Position numbers and translations under genes: made by a program. Below are positions 24,090 to 35,100 of a stretch of 60,357 bases of DNA, piece after piece (the first letter of the stretch is position 1; each line of letters opens with the position of its first letter). The notes beneath the pieces are model-generated. The model did not search any database, was not told the origin of the DNA, and saw only the letters and a program-made list of their open reading frames with translations. Origin of the DNA: Oscillospiraceae bacterium (GTDB lineage Bacteria > Bacillota > Clostridia > Oscillospirales > Oscillospiraceae). The DNA lies in contig JAJBUU010000043.1 of the NCBI GenBank assembly GCA_020860205.1, forward strand, positions 1 to 60,357, written 5' to 3'.

Positions 24090-25604
24090 ATGGGAAGAAC
24101 CATCAAAATTTTTGACACCACGCTGCGCGACGGAGAGCAGTCTCCCGGATGCAGCATGAATCTGAACGAAAAGCTCGAAGTTGCCAAAGAGCTGGAAGCG
24201 CTGCACGTTGACATCATAGAGGCCGGCTTTGCCATCTCCTCGCCGGGCGACGCTGCAGCCATTTCCGCAATCGCGGAAACCGTCAGGGGCTGCTCGGTCT
24301 GCTCGCTGTCCCGCTGCAACGAGGCGGACATCGACGCGGCATGGGAAGCCATACGCCATGCCGCTGCGCCGCGCATCCATACCTTCATCGCCACCTCGCC
24401 CGTCCATATGGAATACAAGCTGAAGATGACGGAGGCACAGGTGCTGGAATCCGTCGCGCACCATGTGGCTTATGCGAAAAAATACTGCCCGGATGTGGAG
24501 TTTTCCGCAGAGGACGCGACGCGCTCGGACATGAACTTTCTCTGCCGTGTGTTTGAAGCTGCCATCCGCGCCGGTGCGACCACGCTGAACATTCCGGACA
24601 CCGTCGGCTATACCACGCCGGATGAATACGCTGCGCTCATCCGCTATCTGCGGGAACACACGCCGGGCATCGAGAATGTGACACTCTCCTGCCATATGCA
24701 CAACGATCTCGGCATGGCCGTTGCGAACTCCCTTGCGGGCGTGATGGCCGGGGTAGACCAAATCGAATGCACCATCAACGGCATCGGAGAGCGCGCGGGC
24801 AACGCCTCTCTGGAGGAGTGCGCCATGGCGCTGAACACCCGCCGCGATTTCTACGGCATGGACTGCAACATTGACACAAAGCAGATTTACCACGCCAGCC
24901 GCATGATTCAGACTATCACCGGCGTAGCCGTCGCGCCGACCAAGCCGATCATCGGCGCAAACGCCTTTGCGCATGAGGCCGGTATCCACCAGCATGGCGT
25001 GCTTGCAAACAAGCAGACCTATGAAATCATGACGCCGGAATCCGTCGGCATTCCGAAAAATGCTATCGTTCTCGGCAAGCACTCTGGCCGCCATGCCTTT
25101 GAGGAGCGCCTGATCGAGCTGGGCTATTCACTCGACAGCGAGGCGCTGAACAAGGCGTTTGAAAAATTCAAAATCCTGGCCGACAAGAAAAAAGTCGTCA
25201 AGGACCGCGATCTGGAGGCGCTTGTCGGCGCGGTTCCCGTGACAGGAACAGAAAAATTTGCGCTGGAGAATTTTGTCATCAACACCGGCAACACCATCAC
25301 CACCACCGCGGTCATCCGCGTGAAAAAGGGCGAGGAGAGCGCGGAGCGCGTCGCCGCCTACAACGGCCCGATCGAAGCGGCGTTCCACGCCATCAACAAA
25401 ATTGTCGGACGGGAGATCACGCTGAAGGATTATTCCCTCAAGGCCATGACAGACGGCGAGGACGCGCAGGCCGAGGCCATTGTGAAAATCTGCTTCGACG
25501 GCGACGAGGACGAAATGGTCACAGGACGCGGCGTTTCCACCGACGTGATAGAAGCGTCCATCAAGGCCTATATCAACGGCATCAATAAATATTTCAATAA
25601 CTGA
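24090..25604 (+). CDS. leuA: 2-isopropylmalate synthase
   Basis: Cytoplasmic enzyme that joins acetyl-CoA and 2-ketoisovalerate, the first committed step to leucine. The protein has 504 residues: an HMGL-like TIM barrel with the signature [14 protein letters not shown] (residues 5-18), metal-site [12 protein letters not shown] near 210, the flexible [14 protein letters not shown] motif near 240, and a C-terminal regulatory domain (about 370-504) that normally binds leucine for feedback inhibition. The start at 24090 follows GGAGGA by nine bases; an upstream in-frame ATG at 24042 lies in poor context. It is the first gene after the T-box and is followed by leuC, leuD and leuB. Confidence 0.95.
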   Translation: MGRTIKIFDTTLRDGEQSPGCSMNLNEKLEVAKELEALHVDIIEAGFAISSPGDAAAISAIAETVRGCSVCSLSRCNEADIDAAWEAIRHAAAPRIHTFIATSPVHMEYKLKMTEAQVLESVAHHVAYAKKYCPDVEFSAEDATRSDMNFLCRVFEAAIRAGATTLNIPDTVGYTTPDEYAALIRYLREHTPGIENVTLSCHMHNDLGMAVANSLAGVMAGVDQIECTINGIGERAGNASLEECAMALNTRRDFYGMDCNIDTKQIYHASRMIQTITGVAVAPTKPIIGANAFAHEAGIHQHGVLANKQTYEIMTPESVGIPKNAIVLGKHSGRHAFEERLIELGYSLDSEALNKAFEKFKILADKKKVVKDRDLEALVGAVPVTGTEKFALENFVINTGNTITTTAVIRVKKGEESAERVAAYNGPIEAAFHAINKIVGREITLKDYSLKAMTDGEDAQAEAIVKICFDGDEDEMVTGRGVSTDVIEASIKAYINGINKYFNN

Positions 25605-25619
25605 AACCAAAACGCACAC

Positions 25620-25699
25620 GGCGCCACCGCACAAATCGACAAAAGGGGCTGGCGGAAAATAACCGCCGGACGCCGCAGGCGCATTTGTGCGGTGATGCC
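25620..25699. repeat. R2-type palindromic element between leuA and leuC
   Basis: GGCGCCACCGCACAAAT and ATTTGTGCGGTGATGCC are imperfect inverted ends around GGCTGGCGG...CCGCC. As RNA it would fold within the operon transcript. Confidence 0.6.
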
Positions 25700-25728
25700 G
25701 CAGAACAAATAAAGGAGGGTTTGCGTAA

Positions 25729-26988
25729 ATGGCAATGACAATGACGCAGAAAATTCTGGCTCGTCACGCAGGGCTGGAGGAGGTCAGCGCCGGACAGCTC
25801 ATCGAGGCGGATGTGGACTTTACGCTGGCGAATGACATCACCGGGCCGGTCGCCATCCGTGAAATGGAAAAGGCGGGCTTTGACGGCGTGTTTGACCGCA
25901 CAAAAATCGCGCTGGTGATGGATCACTTTGCCCCGAATAAGGACATCAACTCCGCGCAGCAGGCGCTGGAGTGCCGCGCGTTTGCCCGCAGGCACGACAT
26001 CGTGAACTTTTACGATGTGGGCGAAATGGGCGTGGAACACGCGCTGCTTCCTGAAAAGGGACTGGTCGGCCCCGGCGAGCTGGTGATCGGCGCGGATTCC
26101 CACACCTGCACCTATGGCGCGCTGGGCGCGTTTTCCACCGGCGTCGGCTCCACCGACCTTGCCGCAGGCATGGCCACCGGCAAGGCATGGTTCAAGGTGC
26201 CGCCCGCAATCCAATTCGTGCTGAAGGGCAAAAAATCCCGCTGGGTCGCCGGGAAAGACGTGATTTTGCACATCATCGGGCAAATCGGCGTGGACGGCGC
26301 GCTATATCAGTCGATGGAATTTACCGGCGAAGGTGTGGCCGACCTTTCGATGGACGACCGCTTCTGCATCTGCAATATGGCGATTGAAGCCGGCGCGAAA
26401 AACGGCATATTCCCGGTGGACGACCTGACGCGCGATTACATCCGTGGCCGCGTGAACCGTGAGACTGTGGAGGTCAGCGCCGACCCGGACGCGGAGTATG
26501 TGCGCCAAATTGAGATGGATCTCTCTGCGCTGCGCCCAACCGTGGCCTGCCCGCATCTGCCGGAGAATACCAAAACCGTGGACGAGCTGGGGCACATCGA
26601 AATCCAGCAGGCGGTCATCGGCTCCTGCACCAACGGACGCATTGAGGATATGCGCGTGGCGGCGGAGCTTTTGAAGGGACGTCATGTCGCGCGCGACGTG
26701 CGAACCATCGTCATCCCCGCGACGCAGGCGGTCTATCTGCAATGTATCGAGGAGGGGCTGGCAAAGATATTCATCGAAGCCGGCGCGATTCTTTCCACGC
26801 CGACCTGCGGTCCCTGTCTGGGCGGACATATGGGCGTTCTGGCCAGGGGGGAGCGCGCCATTTCCACCACGAACCGCAACTTTGTCGGCCGCATGGGACA
26901 CACCAGCAGCGAGGTCTATCTGGCCAGCCCCGCCGTTGCAGCGGCGTCTGCCGTCGCGGGCTACATCTGCGCGCCGGACGACATCTGA
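25729..26988 (+). CDS. leuC: 3-isopropylmalate dehydratase large subunit
   Basis: Aconitase-family [4Fe-4S] subunit that isomerises 2- to 3-isopropylmalate, 419 residues, the shorter LeuC/HacA form found in many anaerobes and archaea. Cluster ligands are visible in IGSCTNGR (near residue 301) and PTCGPCLGG (two Cys near residue 360). The substrate loop [18 protein letters not shown] is near 120. The start at 25729 follows AAAGGAGGG. It works with LeuD, encoded 24 bases downstream. Confidence 0.95.
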   Translation: MAMTMTQKILARHAGLEEVSAGQLIEADVDFTLANDITGPVAIREMEKAGFDGVFDRTKIALVMDHFAPNKDINSAQQALECRAFARRHDIVNFYDVGEMGVEHALLPEKGLVGPGELVIGADSHTCTYGALGAFSTGVGSTDLAAGMATGKAWFKVPPAIQFVLKGKKSRWVAGKDVILHIIGQIGVDGALYQSMEFTGEGVADLSMDDRFCICNMAIEAGAKNGIFPVDDLTRDYIRGRVNRETVEVSADPDAEYVRQIEMDLSALRPTVACPHLPENTKTVDELGHIEIQQAVIGSCTNGRIEDMRVAAELLKGRHVARDVRTIVIPATQAVYLQCIEEGLAKIFIEAGAILSTPTCGPCLGGHMGVLARGERAISTTNRNFVGRMGHTSSEVYLASPAVAAASAVAGYICAPDDI

Positions 26989-27011
26989 GAGAAACAGGAG
27001 GATTGCTCGAT

Positions 27012-27503
27012 ATGCTTGCAAAAGGCACAGTATTCAAATATGGCGACAACGTGGATACCGATGTGATTATCCCGGCGCGCTATCTGAACATCGCAGACCC
27101 CAAAGAGCTTGCGTCGCACGCGATGGAGGACATCGACGCGACCTTTGTCCAGCGCGTGCGCCCCGGCGACATCGTGGTTGCATCGCGCAACTTTGGCTGC
27201 GGCTCGTCCCGCGAACACGCGCCGCTGGTGCTGCGGGAGAGCGGCGTGGCCTGCGTCATCGCCGCTTCCTTCGCACGCATTTTTTACCGCAACGCCATCA
27301 ACATCGGCCTTGCCATTCTGGAATGCCCGGAGGCGGCGGAGGCGATACAGGCCGGGGATACGGTTTCCATCGACTTTGATACCGGCGTGATCACGGACGA
27401 AACACGCGGCGAAACCTATCAGGCCGCAGCGTTCCCGCCGTTCATTCAGGAGATCATCACAAACGGCGGGCTGCTCCCCGCACTGAAAAAACGGGAGGCG
27501 TGA
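27012..27503 (+). CDS. leuD: 3-isopropylmalate dehydratase small subunit
   Basis: Small swivelling subunit of isopropylmalate isomerase, 163 residues, matching the short LeuD that pairs with a 420-residue LeuC. It begins [20 protein letters not shown], and the family motif [12 protein letters not shown] is at about residue 62-73. The start at ATG 27012 follows AGGAGG by ten bases; reading further upstream in this frame would only translate the end of leuC in another frame. It overlaps no neighbour and is followed at once by leuB. Confidence 0.95.
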   Translation: MLAKGTVFKYGDNVDTDVIIPARYLNIADPKELASHAMEDIDATFVQRVRPGDIVVASRNFGCGSSREHAPLVLRESGVACVIAASFARIFYRNAINIGLAILECPEAAEAIQAGDTVSIDFDTGVITDETRGETYQAAAFPPFIQEIITNGGLLPALKKREA

Positions 27504-27508
27504 GAAAT

Positions 27509-28585
27509 ATGCAGTATACAATCGCGGTTGTCAAGGGGGACGGCATCGGCCCGGAAATCGTTTCCGAGGCAATGCTGGTTCTGGAACGCATCGGAGAAAA
27601 ATTCGGCCACAGCTTCACATGGCAGGAAGTGCTGGCGGGCGGCTGCTCCATCGACGCATACGGTGTGCCGCTGACGCAGGAAACCATAGATGTTTGCAAG
27701 GCGGCGGACAGCGTGCTGCTGGGCGCAGTCGGCGGGCCAAAGTGGGACGAGGTCCCCTCGGATCACCGTCCGGAGCGGGCGCTGCTCGGTCTGCGCGCGG
27801 AGCTGGGTCTGTTCGCAAACCTGCGTCCGGCGATGATGTACAGTCAGCTTGCCGCCGCCTGCCCCATCAAGCCGGAAATCATTGGAGACGGCTTTGACCT
27901 TGTCATTTGCCGCGAACTGACCGGCGATGTGTACTTTGGCAAACATTATCGCAGCCAGAGTACGCGCGGCTGGGGCGAAATGGGCTGTGACGATATGAAT
28001 TACTCCGTCTATGAGGTGGAGCGCATCGCGCGCCGTGCCTTTGAAATGGCGCGTGTGCGCCGCGGCAAGGTGACGAGCGTGGACAAGGCAAACGTGCTGG
28101 AAACCTCCCGCGTCTGGCGTGAAACGGTCACGCGCATCGGCACAGAGTACCCGGACGTGGCATTGGATCATATGTATGTGGACAACGCCGCCATGCAGCT
28201 TGTGCGCAATCCGGGACAATTTGATGTGATCGTCACGGGCAATCTTTTTGGCGATATTCTCTCCGACGAAGCCTCGATGATCACTGGTTCCATCGGAATG
28301 CTGCCTTCCGCATCCTTAAACGAGAGCGGCAGAGGGATGTATGAGCCGATTCACGGTTCCGCGCCGGATATTGCGGGGCGCGGCATCGCCAACCCCATCG
28401 CCACGGTTCTCTCCTGCGCGATGATGCTGCGCTATAGCTTTGGCCTGACTGCGGAAGCGGACGCGATCGAAGCCGCCGTCGCCGCCACGCTCGCCGCCGG
28501 GTTCCGTACAGGCGATATTGCCGCGCCCGGCGAGGCTACCGTTGGCACACACGCTATGGGTGAAGAAATCCGCGCCCGCATCTAA
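27509..28585 (+). CDS. leuB: 3-isopropylmalate dehydrogenase
   Basis: NAD-dependent oxidative decarboxylase giving 2-ketoisocaproate, the last operon-specific step of leucine synthesis; 358 residues. Visible are the N-terminal KGDGIGPEI, the substrate Arg region RPERALLGLRAELGLFANLR near 90, the catalytic Tyr in ELTGDVYFGK, Lys in VDKANVLE, the Asp ligands in GDILSDEAS, and HGSAPDIAG for NAD binding. I use ATG 27509, ten bases after GGGAGG; a GTG at 27500 overlaps the leuD stop codon and has no proper ribosome spacing. Leucine formation then needs a transaminase (IlvE), which is not in the window. Confidence 0.95.
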   Translation: MQYTIAVVKGDGIGPEIVSEAMLVLERIGEKFGHSFTWQEVLAGGCSIDAYGVPLTQETIDVCKAADSVLLGAVGGPKWDEVPSDHRPERALLGLRAELGLFANLRPAMMYSQLAAACPIKPEIIGDGFDLVICRELTGDVYFGKHYRSQSTRGWGEMGCDDMNYSVYEVERIARRAFEMARVRRGKVTSVDKANVLETSRVWRETVTRIGTEYPDVALDHMYVDNAAMQLVRNPGQFDVIVTGNLFGDILSDEASMITGSIGMLPSASLNESGRGMYEPIHGSAPDIAGRGIANPIATVLSCAMMLRYSFGLTAEADAIEAAVAATLAAGFRTGDIAAPGEATVGTHAMGEEIRARI

Positions 28586-28640
28586 AGCGGCGGCATTTCC
28601 TTTTCTTTCTGCGTTTTGGGAAACATATTTCCCGGTGCGG

Positions 28641-28907
28641 GGCAACAGCAGTTACTTTACTTTGTGTGCTTCTGAAAATACAGGTAAATTTTACCCGTTC
28701 CGGTTGACCGCAATGTGTGAGAATGGGTCGGTTTCGTCGCTGCGGCGCCGGGGCGGGTTTCGCTCCCGCAGGAGCGAAACCTCCTGTGTCTTTGCTTACT
28801 GAGTGCCCTGTGGGTATAAGTGCCCTGTGGGTATCCCCGCGCCGGGAAAGTTGGTCCCACCCGCCGATTTATGCGGCGCCGCCTTAAAAATAAATGCTGC
28901 CGCCCTG
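28641..28907. repeat. MITE-like element, inverted copy (E2)
   Basis: Read on the minus strand it follows the order of E1: GCGGCAGCATTTATTTTTAA, GCGCCGCATAAATCGGC, two copies of the 17-bp unit (ACCCACAGGGCACTTAT type), the hairpin GTTTCGCTCC/GGAGCGAAAC, the GCAGCGACGAAAC module and the right arm TGCGGTCAACCGGAACGG. It fills most of the 28586-29034 gap. Confidence 0.65.
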
Positions 28908-28925
28908 CTTTTTGTGCGCTGTCGC

Positions 28926-28954
28926 TTGACGCGCAGCGGACCATGCGGTATAAT
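28926..28954 (+). promoter_or_regulatory. Promoter of the lipoprotein gene
   Basis: TTGACG (28926-28931), a 17-base spacer, TATAAT (28949-28954), about 80 bases before the start codon. Confidence 0.75.
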
Positions 28955-29034
28955 GAAATACCGGTGAAACAACACGACTCTGCGCTTTGTGCGCTGTGTA
29001 CCAAACGCAGGAAAAGAAAAGGGGACAAAACAGC

Positions 29035-29835
29035 ATGAAAAAGCAACAAATCGCGGCGCTGGCTGTGGGACTATGCGCCGCAGGCGCGCTGCTCACAGGC
29101 TGCCAGCAGACAGGGGAAACAGTGCAACCGGAAACCACGGTGGAAATTGCAAGCGTGGAAACCGCCAGCCATACGGAACACGAGTGGATAGAGGCCACTT
29201 GCACCGAACCAAAAACCTGCGCCGTCTGCGGCGAAACGGAGGGCGACGTGCTTCCGGCGGACTTTGACACCTGCGGTCTGCGCTGCGACGCGGTCGCAGG
29301 GGAAGCTCTGACATACAAAACCACCGGAGAAGGACTGTCCGGGGAAGTCATCGGAACCGTCACGTTCTACCAGCCGGAGGTCCTGGACAGCTGCCCGTAT
29401 TTTGAAACGCCGGAGGGCTATGTCAGCGCCAAAATGACGATTTCCCTGACATTCAACGCCAGCGATGTAACTGCTTACGGCATTGCCGGAGCATGGTACA
29501 TGGAGGACTTTTACTCGGTCACAGGTCGGATCGATTCCGTTGAAAAGGACGGCGCGGGCGTGGAAACCTTTACGCTCAACTGGAACGGAGAGGATTACAC
29601 CCAGTGCCATTATTATGAAGCGGGAACCAGTGCGTCACAGGAAGCAGGCAGCTTTTATGTCACGATTGAAAGCTATTATTGCATCCCGGAAGGATATGAC
29701 GGTGCGGTTTTTGCCGTTTACAATGCAAACAGCGGCTGGGTGGACGGCAGTTATGTCTTTGATCTGGACAACACAGACTCCGTATTCTATCGCCTCCCCG
29801 CGCTGACAGCGCCGGAAATCGTTGTGTGCAGTTGA
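29035..29835 (+). CDS. Secreted lipoprotein of unknown function with a Cys-pair mini-domain
   Basis: I do not recognise the family as a whole. The 266-residue protein has a lipoprotein signal ending LLTGC (Cys23), so it is tethered outside the membrane. Residues about 45-70 read HTEHEWIEATCTEPKTCAVC followed by G-x-T-E-G, a small doubled-Cys motif (HxW...ATCxxPxTCxxCGxTEG) often seen, sometimes in tandem, in extracellular Clostridia proteins. The remainder is Thr/Tyr/Glu-rich and beta-like, with no catalytic motif that I can see. The start at ATG 29035 follows AAAAGGGGAC. The gene is monocistronic with its own promoter and shares a two-way terminator with typA. Confidence 0.75.
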   Translation: MKKQQIAALAVGLCAAGALLTGCQQTGETVQPETTVEIASVETASHTEHEWIEATCTEPKTCAVCGETEGDVLPADFDTCGLRCDAVAGEALTYKTTGEGLSGEVIGTVTFYQPEVLDSCPYFETPEGYVSAKMTISLTFNASDVTAYGIAGAWYMEDFYSVTGRIDSVEKDGAGVETFTLNWNGEDYTQCHYYEAGTSASQEAGSFYVTIESYYCIPEGYDGAVFAVYNANSGWVDGSYVFDLDNTDSVFYRLPALTAPEIVVCS

Positions 29836-29875
29836 TAGAACTGTGCGATCGGCTCAAATCAACAGATACGAAAAT

Positions 29876-29921
29876 GCAGGGCGCGGTCTTTCAGTAAAAA
29901 GACCTCGCCCTGCATTTTATT
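29876..29921. terminator. Shared terminator of the lipoprotein gene and typA
   Basis: TGCAGGGCGCGGTCTTT pairs with AAAGACCTCGCCCTGCA (17 bp, one mismatch) with T residues following on either strand; the genes converge here. Confidence 0.85.
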
Positions 29922-29931
29922 TGGCTGCGCC

Positions 29932-31761
29932 TTATTTTTTCCCAAAGATGGATTTCATCCGACGGTTGTGATCCAGTATCCGCTTGCGCAGACGCAGGGA
30001 CTGCGGCGTGACCTCCAGCAGCTCGTCATCCGCAAGAAATTCCAGACACTGCTCCAGCGAAAGCTGACGCGGCGGGATCAAGTGCAGCGCGTCGTCGCTT
30101 CCGGCGGCGCGGGTGTTGGTGAGCTGTTTCTTTTTGCAGACATTCAGCGTGATGTCCTCCTGCTTGGGACACTCCCCGATAATCATGCCGCCATAGACCG
30201 GAACGCCCGGTCCGATGAACAGCGCGCCGCGCTCCTGTGCGGAGAACAGTCCATACGTCACGCTCTCGCCCGTTTCAAACGCCACCAGCGAACCGGTTGC
30301 GCGCCGTGCGATCTCGCCCTTGTAAGGGGCGTATTTCTCAAACACGGAGGCCATGATGCCCTCGCCCTTCGTCGCGGTCAAAAACTCGTTGCGGTAGCCG
30401 AACAATCCGCGGCTTGGCACCAAAAATTCTGCCTTCATCCGCGCGCCGACGGGGTTCATTTCCAGCAGCTCGCCCCGCCGCTGGCCCAGCTTTTCGATGA
30501 CCGCGCCGATGTATTCCTGCGGTACGTCCACCACCACGCGCTCTACCGGCTCGCAGCGCTTGCCGTCGATGGTCTGATAAAGCACGCGCGGGGGGCTGAC
30601 CTGAAATTCGTAGCCCTCGCGCCGCATCGTTTCGATGAGGATGGAAAGGCTCATCTCGCCGCGCCCTGCAACATTGAAGGAGTCCGTGCTGCCCTCCATA
30701 TCCGTAACGCGCAGGGATACGTCCTTCAGTGTTTCGCGCTGCAAGCGCTCCCGGATTTGGCGGGACGTGACAAATTTTCCCTCGCGTCCGGCAAAGGGGC
30801 TGTCATTGACGGAAAACGTCATTTCCAGTGTCGGTGCAGAGATTTTGACAAACGGCAGCGGTTCCGCCGCGCCGCGCGCGCAAATCGTGTCGCCGATCGT
30901 GATGTCGCCAATGCCGCTCATGGCGATAATGCTGCCCGCAGCGGCTTCTGTCACCGGGATACGGGAAAGTCCGTCAAACTCATAGAGCGAAACGGCCTTT
31001 GCTTTGAGCGGGGTGGCATCCGGCGCGTGATAGTTGCAGACCTCGATCTCCTGATTCTGGCACACCGTGCCGCGCTCGATGCGGCCTATTGCAATGCGAC
31101 CAACATACTCATTGTAGTCGATGGAGGACACCAGCATCTGGAACGGCGCGTCCGTATTCTGCTCCGGCGCGGGGATATATTCCAGAATCGTGTCGAACAG
31201 CGGTTCCAGATTGGTTCCCGGCACGTCCGGCGAATAGGACGCGGTACCCTGCCGTCCGGAACAGAACAGCATGGGCGAATCAAGCTGGTCGTCCGTCGCA
31301 TCCAAATCCATCAAAAGCTCCAGCACCTCGTCGATCACCGCGTGAATGCGCTGGTCGGGACGGTCTATCTTGTTGACCACCACGATGACGCGATGCCCCA
31401 GCTCCAACGCGCGTGAGAGGACAAAGCGCGTCTGCGGCATTGGTCCCTCCGCTGCGTCAACCAGCAGGATAACGCCGTTGACCATCTTCAGGATGCGCTC
31501 CACTTCGCCGCCGAAATCCGCGTGACCCGGCGTATCCACAATATTGATTTTGACGCCCTTATAGGTCACGGCGGTATTTTTTGCCATGATGGTAATGCCG
31601 CGCTCGCGTTCCAAATCCCCGGAGTCCATCACGCGCTCCGTGATCTCCTGATTCTCCCGGTAAACGCCGGACTGCTTCAGCATCTCGTCCACCAGCGTGG
31701 TCTTGCCGTGATCGACATGGGCGATGATGGCAACATTTCTCAGGTTTTCCAAATGTTCCAA
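29932..31761 (-). CDS. typA: Ribosome-associated GTPase TypA/BipA
   Basis: A translational GTPase of 609 residues that binds the ribosome and aids 50S assembly and stress growth. Domains run in the order of the family: G domain with P-loop AHVDHGKTT (residues 15-23), switch [18 protein letters not shown] and NKIDRPD; EF-Tu-like domain II; two EF-G-like domains; and the TypA-specific C-terminus. The start is a TTG at 31761 (giving [15 protein letters not shown]), close behind AAAGGAAAGGG; no ATG fits the conserved N-terminus. Its promoter is at 31874-31902. It is transcribed alone. Confidence 0.95.
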   Translation of the reverse strand: MEHLENLRNVAIIAHVDHGKTTLVDEMLKQSGVYRENQEITERVMDSGDLERERGITIMAKNTAVTYKGVKINIVDTPGHADFGGEVERILKMVNGVILLVDAAEGPMPQTRFVLSRALELGHRVIVVVNKIDRPDQRIHAVIDEVLELLMDLDATDDQLDSPMLFCSGRQGTASYSPDVPGTNLEPLFDTILEYIPAPEQNTDAPFQMLVSSIDYNEYVGRIAIGRIERGTVCQNQEIEVCNYHAPDATPLKAKAVSLYEFDGLSRIPVTEAAAGSIIAMSGIGDITIGDTICARGAAEPLPFVKISAPTLEMTFSVNDSPFAGREGKFVTSRQIRERLQRETLKDVSLRVTDMEGSTDSFNVAGRGEMSLSILIETMRREGYEFQVSPPRVLYQTIDGKRCEPVERVVVDVPQEYIGAVIEKLGQRRGELLEMNPVGARMKAEFLVPSRGLFGYRNEFLTATKGEGIMASVFEKYAPYKGEIARRATGSLVAFETGESVTYGLFSAQERGALFIGPGVPVYGGMIIGECPKQEDITLNVCKKKQLTNTRAAGSDDALHLIPPRQLSLEQCLEFLADDELLEVTPQSLRLRKRILDHNRRMKSIFGKK

Positions 31762-31873
31762 CCCTTTCCTTTGTATTTCACACTATCGCTGCCCGTGAAA
31801 AAAACCAGCGTCCTTCACAGAGCGGCGCATCATACGCACGCAATGCGCGATGAAATCAGTATCACAAAAGATG

Positions 31874-31902
31874 ATTTTACCATTTCGCCTTGCGCTTTGC
31901 AA
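31874..31902 (-). promoter_or_regulatory. Promoter of typA
   Basis: On the minus strand TTGCAA (31897-31902), a 17-base spacer and TAAAAT (31874-31879) with an extended TGG. It leaves a leader of about 105 bases. Confidence 0.65.
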
Positions 31903-31920
31903 GTGTTTTTTCAATCTGAC

Positions 31921-32036
31921 GCAGAGCGACAGCGTTTATTTTTCAGGGCAGCGCCGCATAAATCGGCTGGAGCGAACCCCTGCCCGCTCCTGCGGGAACG
32001 AAACCAGCTGCGCTCTGAATCAATGCTGCTGCCCTG
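31921..32036. repeat. Short MITE-like element (E5)
   Basis: GCAGAGCGACAGCGTTTATT at the left and, inverted, GCAGGGCAGCAGCATTGATT at the right. Inside are GCGCCGCATAAATCGGC and the CGCTCCTGCGGGAACG hairpin. It is the most compact copy with both ends and lies between typA and the glycogen operon. Confidence 0.6.
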
Positions 32037-32109
32037 CGAGCCGATACCGCGTAATTTTCAACGCATCGCATGAACGGTTCCTGCGCACGGCGCGCGCCTG
32101 CCGCGCATC

Positions 32110-35100
32110 TCAAAATTCCACAGTGACAAAGTCCTGCGCGGGCAACTCCAGTGCGGGGATGACGGAAAGGGTGGCCGCGTCCGCTTTGCATAGGCCGAGG
32201 AAATCCGCCGCCGTCGGGGAAACCGTCGTCTCCAGTCCGCGGTTCACCACGGTCAGCACGGCCTTGCCATTGGCATAACGCAGCACGGCGATTACATCCC
32301 GTCCATAAGCGGCAAACGCAGTGTCTCCGCGCCGGAGGATCTCGCTGCGATTGCGTGCCTTCGCCAGCGCGCTGTAAAAGTCGCGCAGGGACACATCCTC
32401 CGCAGCGCGGGTATAGGGCGCACGGCAAAACGGGTCGCGGAAGCCCTGCATTCCCTCCTCGTCGCCGTAATAGATGCAGGGTATCCCCGGCAGGGAGAAT
32501 TGCAGCGCGGCGCAGAGGCGCTGCAGCGCGCGTCCCCGCGCGTCCTGCTCCTCGCTGAGCGTGAACGCGGCCTGCTGCGCGCGCGACAGACCGCCGCCTT
32601 CGTCGCCCGTGCCAAGCACAGTGCGCAGCCGTGCGGTGTCGTGCGTACCGAGATGGTTCATCATGACATGGTACATCGGCGGAGCATAGTTTAGCTTCTG
32701 CCCCAACAGAAAATCGCGCAGCGCCGCCGCATCCGTCCAGCCCAGCGCGAAGGAGAGCAGCGCCGTGCGCAGCGGATAATTCATCACGCTGTCCAGACCG
32801 CCGCCCAGCGCATAGCGCCGCGCCTCCCCGTAGCTGACCTTGTTTGTCGCGTCCTCCCAGACCTCACCGATGAGCAGCGCGTCCGGTTCCGTTTCCTTGA
32901 CGCTGCGGCGCATCAGTGAGATCACATCGTCCGGCAGCTCGTCGGCCACGTCCAGCCGCCAGCCGCCGGCGCCCTGCCGCAGCCATTTTTTCATCACCGC
33001 GTTTTTGCCCGTTACCACAAATTCCTGCCAGTCCGGGTTCTGCTCGTCCACCTCCGGCAGCGAGGGGAATCCCCACCAGCAGCGGTAATCATCCGGGAAC
33101 TCGTTGAAGCGATACCATGTGTAATATGGGCTTTCCGCGCCCTGATACGCGCCGGGCGTCTTGTAGCGTCCATAACGGTTGAAATAAACGCTGTCGTCCC
33201 CCGTGTGGGAGAATACGCCGTCCAGCACGATGCGGATGCCGCAAGCCTTTGCATCGGCACAGAGCGCCTGAAACTCCGCCTGTGTTCCGAGCATCGGGTC
33301 AATGCGCAGATAATCCGCAGTGTTGTAGCGATGGTTGGAATCCGCCTCAAAGATCGGATTGAGGTAGATGCAGCCCACGCCGAGCGCCTGCAGCGCCGGA
33401 AGGCGCGCGCGGATGCCCTCCAGCGTGCCGCCATAAAAATCGTCCGGGTAATAGTCCGGGCGCGTAGTGGGCGTGAACTTCACCGGTTCGTCCCAGAATT
33501 TGTGGCACTCCACGCCGCGCCCCTTTCCGCGATGGTGGCGCACGCCCTTTTCAAACGCCGTGCCTCCGGGAGCATAGCGGTCAGGGAATATCTGGTAAAT
33601 CACCGTTCCCTGCGCCCAGTCCGGCGTGGCAAACGCAGGGTCATAGACGGTAAGCTGCCACGGATGCATCTCTCCGCTGCCAACGCCGTTTTTGCCAAAG
33701 TAGACGTCGCCGGGGAGACGGAACGAATAATAGACCAGTCCCGGCTCCGCCGGGGCGGTGTAATCCACGGAAAAGAACCCGTCCCCGTCCGGCTGCATGG
33801 GAAACGCTTCGCCGCCTGCCAGCAGCGCGGCGCTGTCCGCAATGTCCCCGGCTTGCAGACGCAGCGTGACCGTCTCCCCGCATTTGACCGCGCCGAAGGG
33901 GCTGCGGTAGCGCTCGTCATGCGGGATGTGGCAGAGCGCGCTCTGCCGTGCATCCAACACGGTGAGATAGAGCTTGCCATAATCCACCGCACAGGCGGCA
34001 AGCGATACGTCGCGCGTCATGGCGGCATAAATCAGCTTCTGCATCGCCTCCGCGTTCCGATAGGTCGCCAGCGCGTAAGCCACCGTACCAAGCAGCGCGC
34101 CACGATCATAGTCGCGGAAGGAGAAACCGGTGCCTTCTCCGGTGTAGCGGTTATAGGGGGTCACGGTATCCCGCAGACCGCCGACCTCGTGAACGATGGG
34201 CAGTGCGCCATAGCGCATGGCGATGAGCTGGCTGAGCCCACACGGCTCAAAGGCGGAGGGCATCAGCAAAAAGTCCGCGCCGGCGTAAATGCGCCTTGCC
34301 AAAGCCTCGCTATAACCGATATAGGCGCACAGCCGCCCTTGATAGCGCCGCTCAAAGCCGCGCATGGCATTTTCGTATTCCGGGTTCCCGCTGCCAAGCA
34401 GCACAAAGCACACATCCTGCCGCATCAGCTCATCCAGCGCGGGCAGCAGAAGGTCAAAGCCTTTCTGCGCCGTCATGCGGCTGACCATTGCAACCAGCGG
34501 CGTATCCACGGAGCAGTCCAGACCCAGCTCCACCAGCAGCGCCGCCTTGTTTTGCGCGCGCGCAGCGGTGTCCGCCGCCTGATAGTGATACGGCACAGCC
34601 GGGTCCGCCGCAGGGTCAAACTGCGCCGTATCCAGCCCGTTGAGGATGCCGCTCACATCGCTGCCGCGCCGCAGCAGCACCTCATGCAATCCCGCACCGA
34701 AGGCCGGCGTGCGGATTTCATCGGCATAGCTGGGGCTGACCGTGTTCACGCGATCCGCAAAGAGAATGCCGCCCTTGAGCAGATTGGCGCAGCCGCAGTG
34801 TCCCAGCCCGCCGTCGCCAAACCAGCGGGACTCCACGCCCAGCAGGTCCGCGGCGCTTTCAAACGAAAGCTGTCCCTGATAGGCCAGATTATGTATGGTC
34901 AAAATGGTTTTCAGCGCGCCCTGCGGCCTTCCGGCGTACTGCGTCTTGATCAGAAACGGCAGCGCGGCGGTGTGCCAGTCGTTGCAGTGCAGCACCTCCG
35001 GGGCAAAGTCCAGCAGCGGGATCGCCTCCAGCACCGCGCGCTGGAAAAAGGCGTACTGCTCCACCTCCGCCTCTCCGCCGCGGTAAATCGCGCCACCAAA

